Origin: Anaerolineales bacterium
Lineage (GTDB): Bacteria > Chloroflexota > Anaerolineae > 4572-78 > J111
NCBI GenBank assembly: GCA_020634935.1
Contig: JACKAT010000056.1
Span: 1 to 35,200, forward strand
Length of the DNA stretch: 35,200 nt
Direction of reading: 5' to 3'
Position 1 is the first letter of the stretch, and each line of letters starts with the position of its first letter. Shown here piece by piece: positions 30,710-35,200 of the stretch. The notes under the pieces were generated by a model. It was not told the origin of the DNA. It ran no database searches and was given only the letters and a program-made list of their open reading frames with translations. Position numbers and translations under genes: made by a program.

Positions 30710-31204
30710 TCACCCGGTTACTCTGGCGATGACGTCTTCGACGCCCAGGCCGTAGATGTGCGGCGGCTTGATGTTGTTGAGCGTCAGATACATCGCCAGT
30801 TGGCTGCGGTGATGCACTTCGTGCTCGACCATCGCCATCAACAATCGCCAGGCTCTAACGGGGGCGCCTTCGAGGCTCGGCCCGTATTGGGCCAGCCGCT
30901 CATCCGGGAGGGTTCCGAGGGCCGCGATGGCCTGGTCGTGGCCGGCGGTCAACGCGGCGACGGCTTGGTCTAAACTTTGGCTGTCCGGGGCGGTGTGGCC
31001 GGCATAGCGCCACTGCTGATCAACCACCGCCGAGACGAACATCGCTTCGGCCGCCGCCAGGTGGCGAATGAGGTCGCCAAAGGTAAACTCGCCCTCGGCC
31101 GGCGCCCAGTCGATGTTGTCGGCGGGGATGGCCTGAATGAAGGTCATCGTCCGGCGGCGAATGCTGGCATAGTATTGAATGAAGTCATTGACCCTATTGA
31201 GCAT
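30710..31204 (-). CDS. DinB-family protein
   Basis: A 164-residue four-helix-bundle protein of the DinB/YfiT type. The three histidines that bind metal in this family are visible as H48 (LIRHLAAAE), H128 (VEHEVHHR) and H132. Members act as metal-dependent thiol transferases or are of unknown role, and are often induced under stress; the sequence alone does not assign a substrate. An unclear ribosome site precedes the ATG. A TGCTATACT extended -10 near 31454 on the minus strand might be its promoter, with a leader of roughly 240 bases. Confidence 0.83.
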   Translation of the reverse strand: MLNRVNDFIQYYASIRRRTMTFIQAIPADNIDWAPAEGEFTFGDLIRHLAAAEAMFVSAVVDQQWRYAGHTAPDSQSLDQAVAALTAGHDQAIAALGTLPDERLAQYGPSLEGAPVRAWRLLMAMVEHEVHHRSQLAMYLTLNNIKPPHIYGLGVEDVIARVTG

Positions 31205-31229
31205 TGATCACCCCATTGGAAATCGGTTT

Positions 31230-31296
31230 GTAAGACAAACTTAAGTTTGTCCTACGGGATTTTCATTGTCATTGCTGTACCGAGGTTCTGTCGCAC
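31230..31296 (-). repeat. Inverted flanking repeat, right copy
   Basis: The palindrome (31230-31255, one base different from the left copy) is followed by ATTTTCATTGTC and TTGCTGT, which are the reverse complement of the left copy's flank with a few differences. Left and right copies therefore face each other, like the ends of a 1.8-kb unit (29496-31296). No target-site duplication is evident. Confidence 0.7.
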
Positions 31297-31659
31297 TCTA
31301 TTGGAAACTGTTGGATAGGGGCTAATTAGTTAGTAGGATGGTTGAGGAGCGTAGCGTATATGAGACCGAACTGCCATAGTCCGGCCTAGAAGCGATAGAC
31401 GTAACTTCAAATGAAACGGTTAGACCGATTATTTAAGTACGTTTACGCCCGGTAAGTATAGCATAGGTCTCCTTAAACTTAAAGTAACGGTTTTGCTACC
31501 AGACACATACTCCATTTGCCAAAGACTCGGCCCCGTGTGACTGCCGACCGCCGTCCCCTGACCGCCAAAGCGGCCAAGTTCGGCCTATTTTGGGGATGGG
31601 CCCTCTGGATGCTCTGAGAAGTGCGATCGCGACGTTAATCGGATGATGGGTTGGCTTGG

Positions 31660-31765
31660 TTAGCCCTGACTCGCCAAATAGCGCCGCAGCAGCGTTGCCC
31701 ACTCGGCCATAAACGCCTGATACGCCTCGGCGTAAACGACTCGATGAGGGGTAAATCTTTTCCCC
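31660..31765 (-). pseudogene. Possible C-terminal remnant of a larger gene
   Basis: On the minus strand a frame of about 30 codons ending in TAA at 31660 reads RFTPHRVVYAEAYQAFMAEW and continues to LLRRYLASQG. The VYxExYxxFxxxW pattern resembles the last helix of FGGY-type sugar kinases. A stop codon closes it just upstream and there is no start. The match is short and from memory of the family, so this is tentative. Confidence 0.25.
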
Positions 31766-31771
31766 TACTCC

Positions 31772-32209
31772 CTACTTCACCATCAAATACCCCCCGGCGA
31801 TCAACAACACAGCGGCGCTCACCCGCCAACTGTCGATGGCGCGAATGGGAACGCCGAATAAGCCGAATTGATCGATGATCATGCCGCTGACCAGTTGGCC
31901 GATGATAATCAGCACGATGGCGGCGGATGCGCCGAGCCGGGGCAAGGTATGGCTCAAGGAAAGATAAAGTACGATCCCCAACGACCCTGCGCCCAACATA
32001 TACCAGGGCAGCGTGCGCCACTGCTGAATCTGCTCGCCGCCGCGCAGCGCCAACAGGATCGCCGAGAAAATTGCGCCACTGGCGTGAATGATAAAACTGC
32101 TCGATAGCCCGCCGACCCGCTGGCTGATCGAGCCGGCAATGGGGGATTGGATGCCAACGGCGATGCCGCCGAGAATACCGATGAAGACCGTTAATGCAAT
32201 TTCTAGCAT
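31772..32209 (-). CDS. DUF606/YdcZ-family DMT-type membrane protein
   Basis: A 145-residue integral membrane protein with about five helices, matching the small YdcZ/DUF606 branch of the drug/metabolite transporter superfamily. The first helix (TVFIGILGGIAVGIQSPIAG) with the conserved Q and N/S region, and GQLVSGMIIDQFGLFG near residue 105, are typical. Such half-size members probably pair to form a transporter; the substrate is unknown. AAGGAG lies five to six bases before the ATG. It stands alone, with purine-rich inverted tracts upstream of it. Confidence 0.8.
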   Translation of the reverse strand: MLEIALTVFIGILGGIAVGIQSPIAGSISQRVGGLSSSFIIHASGAIFSAILLALRGGEQIQQWRTLPWYMLGAGSLGIVLYLSLSHTLPRLGASAAIVLIIIGQLVSGMIIDQFGLFGVPIRAIDSWRVSAAVLLIAGGYLMVK

Positions 32210-32609
32210 GGCTGCTCCTTATTAGTGGGAGATTGGAGATGGGGAGATGAGGAGATGATGCTCATCCAATCTCTTTATCTCCCCATCTCTATATGTGCAA
32301 ACTTATTTACGATAGCCAACCATAATAAATGAGGAATAATAAAAGGGCAACTGCCAGAGCGACCTGAGGCCTCATTGAACCGCTTCTTACTGATTCAGTT
32401 TTGAGCGCGATGGGCTGCTAAGAAATTGTCCTGTGATTAATGTTGTCGTATTTGCAAGATTAAGCGGCGGCGGTGGTCGCCTCGTAAAGAGCAGGCCGTG
32501 TATTCTGAGAACTCTGTACCGCCTGAAATTTTGGTGGAAATAAACGATATTGGAGCGACAAAGCTGGCTTTGTCAGGCTAATCAAAGCCAGTTTTGTCGC
32601 TCCTTTCAT
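32210..32609. other. Intergenic stretch with purine-rich hairpin and REP-like element
   Basis: No gene is supported. GAGATTGGAGATGGGGAGAT (32228) and its partner ATCTCCCCATCTCT (32277) can form a stem of about 12 bases. The long hairpin copy 2 sits at 32552-32603. Between them is about 250 bases of ordinary A/T-richer sequence in which I see nothing. Confidence 0.5.
32552..32603. repeat. Long hairpin element, copy 2
   Basis: GGAGCGACAAAGCTGGCTTTG (written in two parts, GGAGCGACAAAG and CTGGCTTTG) from 32552 pairs with CAAAGCCAG and TTTTGTCGCTCC ending at 32603, with one mismatch. The arms match those at 21304-21358, while the loop differs. It lies six bases after the stop codon of the AI-2E type gene at 32610, the same placement as copy 1. 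Confidence 0.75.
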
Positions 32610-33797
32610 CTATTCCGAAGCCGAGGCCACGGGGGTATCGGCCGCTTCGTTGAGCAGCTTTTTTAGCCGTTCCAGCATGCTGACCACGCGGGGTGAGGGC
32701 TCAGCGCCGTTGGCGGCTAATTTGGTTTCAATAGTGGACACCCGGTCCTGCAAATCGACCAGTTCGGGGATGGTTTTGCCGGTCATTGCGGGAATGCGTT
32801 TTTGGATGAGCCAGGTAAAGGTAATTTGAATGGTTACGGCCAGCGGCGGGGCGAGGAGCAGACCGGCCAGGCCAAAGGCATCGACCAAGGCCAGCATGAC
32901 CAGGACCAGCAGCAGGCTGCTAAAGCGCCGGCGGTCGAAAAATCGCGGTTCGATCACGTATTCTAACAGCCAGAACACTAGCATGGTGTATAAGCCGGCC
33001 GTTAACCCCACCCACAAGCCGCTAATGACGCCTAAGATAATGACCGGGATTAGGGCCAAAAGGACGCCCATTAGGGGAATTAGCCACACTACCGCCCCAA
33101 TTAAAGCTAAGAGGGTGGGGTACTGGAGGCCAATCAGCCAGTAGCCCAGCCCCAATAACAGCCCAGCCAGCAGGCTTTGCACCAATTCGCTGCGGAGGTA
33201 GCTGCCTACGTTGGTTTCGATTTGCCGCCACATTTCTCGGGCCGGCGCGCGGTTTTCCGCCGGGATCAATGACAATAGTAGTCGTTCAAAGCGGACTTGA
33301 TCGACGGTCCAATAGATGCCGAGAAACAAAATGACAATGAGATAAGTTAAGTTTTCAGCCACATTGGTGGAAATTTCCAGCACGGAAGGCAGGGTTGATA
33401 AACTGTTCTCGCCTATGATCGAGTCGTATAGGGTGTCTGAAGTCGGCAGTCGAGCCGTGATGGCCTGTTGGAGCAGCGTGCCTTCCGGCCAGACAACTAC
33501 CATGTGTTCGTACCCGATGGCAAATTGGTTGGCCAGGTCTTGCAGTTCGGTTAATAAGTTGAAGCTAACCACTATCAATAACCCTCCCACAACCAGCACC
33601 AATGACCCATAAACCAGCAGCAGAGCTATACTTAGCGACAGGCCGCGTTCGGTTAACTGTTTGATGGGGGGGCGAAAGGTGGCAGCGGCGGCTAAAGAGA
33701 AGAGAAAAATCCAGACAGCGCTGCGAAATTCCCATAATAAAAAGAGGACGGCCAGAGTCCCCCATATAATGCTGGTAAACCAGGCCAGTCGTCTCAT
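32610..33797 (-). CDS. AI-2E family transporter (PerM type), second of two
   Basis: A 395-residue membrane protein of the AI-2E/PerM superfamily with about eight helices. The first pair of helices (VLFLLWEFRSAVWIFLFSLA and LSIALLLVYGSLVLVVGGLL), a soluble middle region, and the closing helices with VWLIPLMGVLLALIPV are typical; the usual VPYIGP-type motif appears as IPLMGVLL, a divergence. A cytoplasmic C-terminal tail carries a short coiled coil (LVDLQDRVSTIETKLAA). Members move small molecules or ions; the AI-2 role is not general. The ATG is four bases after the stop of the upstream gene, with GAGGT as ribosome site, so the two form an operon. Confidence 0.85.
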   Translation of the reverse strand: MRRLAWFTSIIWGTLAVLFLLWEFRSAVWIFLFSLAAAATFRPPIKQLTERGLSLSIALLLVYGSLVLVVGGLLIVVSFNLLTELQDLANQFAIGYEHMVVVWPEGTLLQQAITARLPTSDTLYDSIIGENSLSTLPSVLEISTNVAENLTYLIVILFLGIYWTVDQVRFERLLLSLIPAENRAPAREMWRQIETNVGSYLRSELVQSLLAGLLLGLGYWLIGLQYPTLLALIGAVVWLIPLMGVLLALIPVIILGVISGLWVGLTAGLYTMLVFWLLEYVIEPRFFDRRRFSSLLLVLVMLALVDAFGLAGLLLAPPLAVTIQITFTWLIQKRIPAMTGKTIPELVDLQDRVSTIETKLAANGAEPSPRVVSMLERLKKLLNEAADTPVASASE

Positions 33798-33800
33798 CGG

Positions 33801-35072
33801 TTAACCTCGGGCCGACGCTTCGGCTTGCGCCAAAATACTATCCAGGTCGGAGGCGATGGCCTCGATATCTTCTTCAACCATTTTCTCATTATCCTCATCC
33901 GGCACCAATTCATCATGCCGGATCTGCTTGCGCATATCCTCGATCAAGTCCTGAACGTAATAGCGCAGCCGGCTTAACTCGTTACGGCCAATCTCGCTTT
34001 GCTGCTCCAGAATGGATCGCTTCAGCAAAAAGCGATTGAGCAGCAGTTGCAGGATGGCCGCGACGGGAATGGCCAGGAGTACGCCCAGGATGCCGCCTAA
34101 CGTTCCAAACGCAAAGAGCGCCAGTAACGAGACAAACGAATTCACACCAACGGCCTGGCTCATCACGCGGGGAACCAAAAATGTATTTTCAATTTGCTGG
34201 ATAATGAGCGTCGCCACCACCACCCAGAGGAGTTGCTGTTGGCTCACTGAAGCAGCCAATGCCAGAGCCGGTATCGCACCTAATATGGGGCCTACGTAGG
34301 GTACGGCTTCCATCAAACCGGCAAATAAAGCCAGCGCAAACGCATAAGGCACGCCAATAACTAAATAAGCTACCAAAGACAACCCGCCGATGACCAGGCA
34401 TAATATGGCCTGACCACGGACATAAGCCCCGACTTTGGCTTCCATCTCCTCGAATAAAATGCGGCTTTCATCTCGATAGGGGGTGGGTATTAACAACAGC
34501 AGATTACGTTTGGTTCGTTCGCTGTCAAGCGTCCAGTATAAACTGAGGATAAAGGTGGCGATGGTAATAAAGAGACTTTTAAGCACCAGTCCCGTCATCG
34601 CCAGCGCTTGGGTAACCGGATCTATCTCCGGGCTGTTCAACCCCGTAGTCAGGTTAGACAGCTCGAAATTCAGGGGGAGTTGCCAGGAGATCTGTTGTAA
34701 AAAGAGGTTAGGCGATTGGGTTAAGGCGTTTCGAAAACTTTGATAGTAATCGGGCAGGCTAGCCGTAATAGCAGTGAGCTGCTTTACCAGTAAAGGTGTA
34801 ATCAAAATAAATAGACCGGCTAAACTGATAAAGAGGACGCCATAAATCAAAATAACCCCGATTAGGGGCGATATACCCCCATCCGATAACTTATCGGTTA
34901 ACGGTTTTAGGGCGACGCCAATGATAATGGCTGTAAATAAGATAATAACGACCAGCCGAATTTGGTAAAGGAGCCAAAAGCCTAAAGCTACGGCGACCAC
35001 CACCAGAGTAGCTAAAATAATACGCCGAGCTGACCAATCGGCCAAAGCCGGGGGAGACGGTGATATTGCCAT
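33801..35072 (-). CDS. AI-2E family transporter (PerM type), first of two
   Basis: A 423-residue paralogue of the following gene, with eight predicted helices. The family signature EAVPYVGPILGAIPALALA is present near residue 250, and QQIENTFLVPRVMSQAVGVN follows, as in canonical PerM proteins. It ends in an acidic cytoplasmic tail (PDEDNEKMVEEDIEAIASDLDS). It is the more typical of the two, suggesting duplication followed by divergence of the second copy, or a heteromeric transporter. No strong ribosome site precedes the ATG at 35072. A TGCTATACT extended -10 lies at 35115-35123 on the minus strand. Confidence 0.87.
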   Translation of the reverse strand: MAISPSPPALADWSARRIILATLVVVAVALGFWLLYQIRLVVIILFTAIIIGVALKPLTDKLSDGGISPLIGVILIYGVLFISLAGLFILITPLLVKQLTAITASLPDYYQSFRNALTQSPNLFLQQISWQLPLNFELSNLTTGLNSPEIDPVTQALAMTGLVLKSLFITIATFILSLYWTLDSERTKRNLLLLIPTPYRDESRILFEEMEAKVGAYVRGQAILCLVIGGLSLVAYLVIGVPYAFALALFAGLMEAVPYVGPILGAIPALALAASVSQQQLLWVVVATLIIQQIENTFLVPRVMSQAVGVNSFVSLLALFAFGTLGGILGVLLAIPVAAILQLLLNRFLLKRSILEQQSEIGRNELSRLRYYVQDLIEDMRKQIRHDELVPDEDNEKMVEEDIEAIASDLDSILAQAEASARG

Positions 35073-35114
35073 TTAAAGACGCTTTCTCAAAAGGGATTGA
35101 TCCAATGTGGTTTG

Positions 35115-35123
35115 AGTATAGCA
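35115..35123 (-). promoter_or_regulatory. Extended -10 promoter of the AI-2E pair
   Basis: TGCTATACT on the minus strand would start transcription near 35108, about 36 bases before the ATG at 35072. The identical nonamer precedes mazE, and a third copy lies near 31454. No good -35 box is visible. Confidence 0.4.
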
Positions 35124-35200
35124 AATAATCAAATTTTAGGGTTTACTCCTTTGAGTGATTCAAATCTGTTGATCGGATGATTATTTTATACACCTGCCGG

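Larger units (their letters stand above)
31205..31771. other. Intergenic stretch with repeats and a gene remnant
   Basis: Contents are the right inverted-repeat copy (31230-31296), an unassigned A/T-rich middle with TGCTATACT on the minus strand near 31454, the AGTTCGGCCTATTTT word near 31577 that recurs at the left edge of the window, and a possible remnant of a coding region at 31660-31765. I see no intact gene. Confidence 0.5.

Noticed and set aside
31635..32021. 128-codon minus-strand frame overlapping the DUF606 gene
   Set aside because: It is an out-of-frame shadow rich in Arg and His. The DUF606 frame has a good ribosome site and clear membrane helices.

Overview
The window looks like a chromosomal segment of a Chloroflexota bacterium, most likely of Anaerolineae type. 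This is inferred from the gene families: a BTAD/NB-ARC/TPR regulator, a double-propeller hybrid kinase, NACHT-TPR proteins, a TTHB210-like secreted protein and tandem AI-2E transporters. A moderate G+C content and many families of palindromic intergenic repeats fit as well. No rRNA, tRNA, transposase or phage gene was found. No species assignment is possible from this sequence alone.

Layout. 1-997 has no convincing gene but holds a C-rich (minus strand) tract and a strict 22-bp-period array of alternating inverted cores. 998-5726 (minus) is a three-gene operon: a coiled-coil adaptor-like protein, a truncated NACHT protein with a damaged P-loop, and a full-length NACHT protein with an N-terminal helical domain, membrane segments and C-terminal TPRs. 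All three carry the same 20-residue motif, two copies with a RHIM-like tetrad (VQIG, VNIG). This is the best candidate for an undescribed system: an NLR-like sensor/signalling cassette, plausibly for defence. 6290-7009 (minus) encodes a DUF4469-type protein with an HU-like N-terminus.

7361-10456 (minus) is a BTAD/NB-ARC/TPR transcriptional regulator, divergent from a plus-strand run at 10674-17432: a covalent-flavin oxidoreductase, a secreted TTHB210-like protein, an unknown protein, a histidine-less cupin, a soluble Ser/Thr kinase and a MOCOS-like class V aminotransferase. Most of these have their own Shine-Dalgarno and are separated by palindromic repeats, so they are a neighbourhood rather than one tight operon.

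From 17565 to the end all genes are on the minus strand: a PAS-PAS hybrid kinase; a coupled small protein plus HNH endonuclease; a 41-bp tandem array of paired hairpins (about 20785-21290); an SGNH hydrolase; a very large propeller hybrid kinase ending in an RsbU/SpoIIE-type phosphatase; a MazEF pair; a NUDIX hydrolase; a membrane DUF2892-type protein; a GH16-like protein with an altered catalytic motif; a DinB protein; a DUF606 transporter; and two adjacent AI-2E family permeases.

Integration. Signalling dominates: two hybrid histidine kinases, a Ser/Thr kinase, an RsbU-type output, a BTAD regulator and an NLR-like cassette. The non-coding DNA is unusually structured. Several hairpin elements sit directly after stop codons, the GH16/DinB pair is flanked by inverted copies of one repeat, and C-rich, G-poor tracts on the transcribed strand after minus-strand genes resemble Rho-loading regions.
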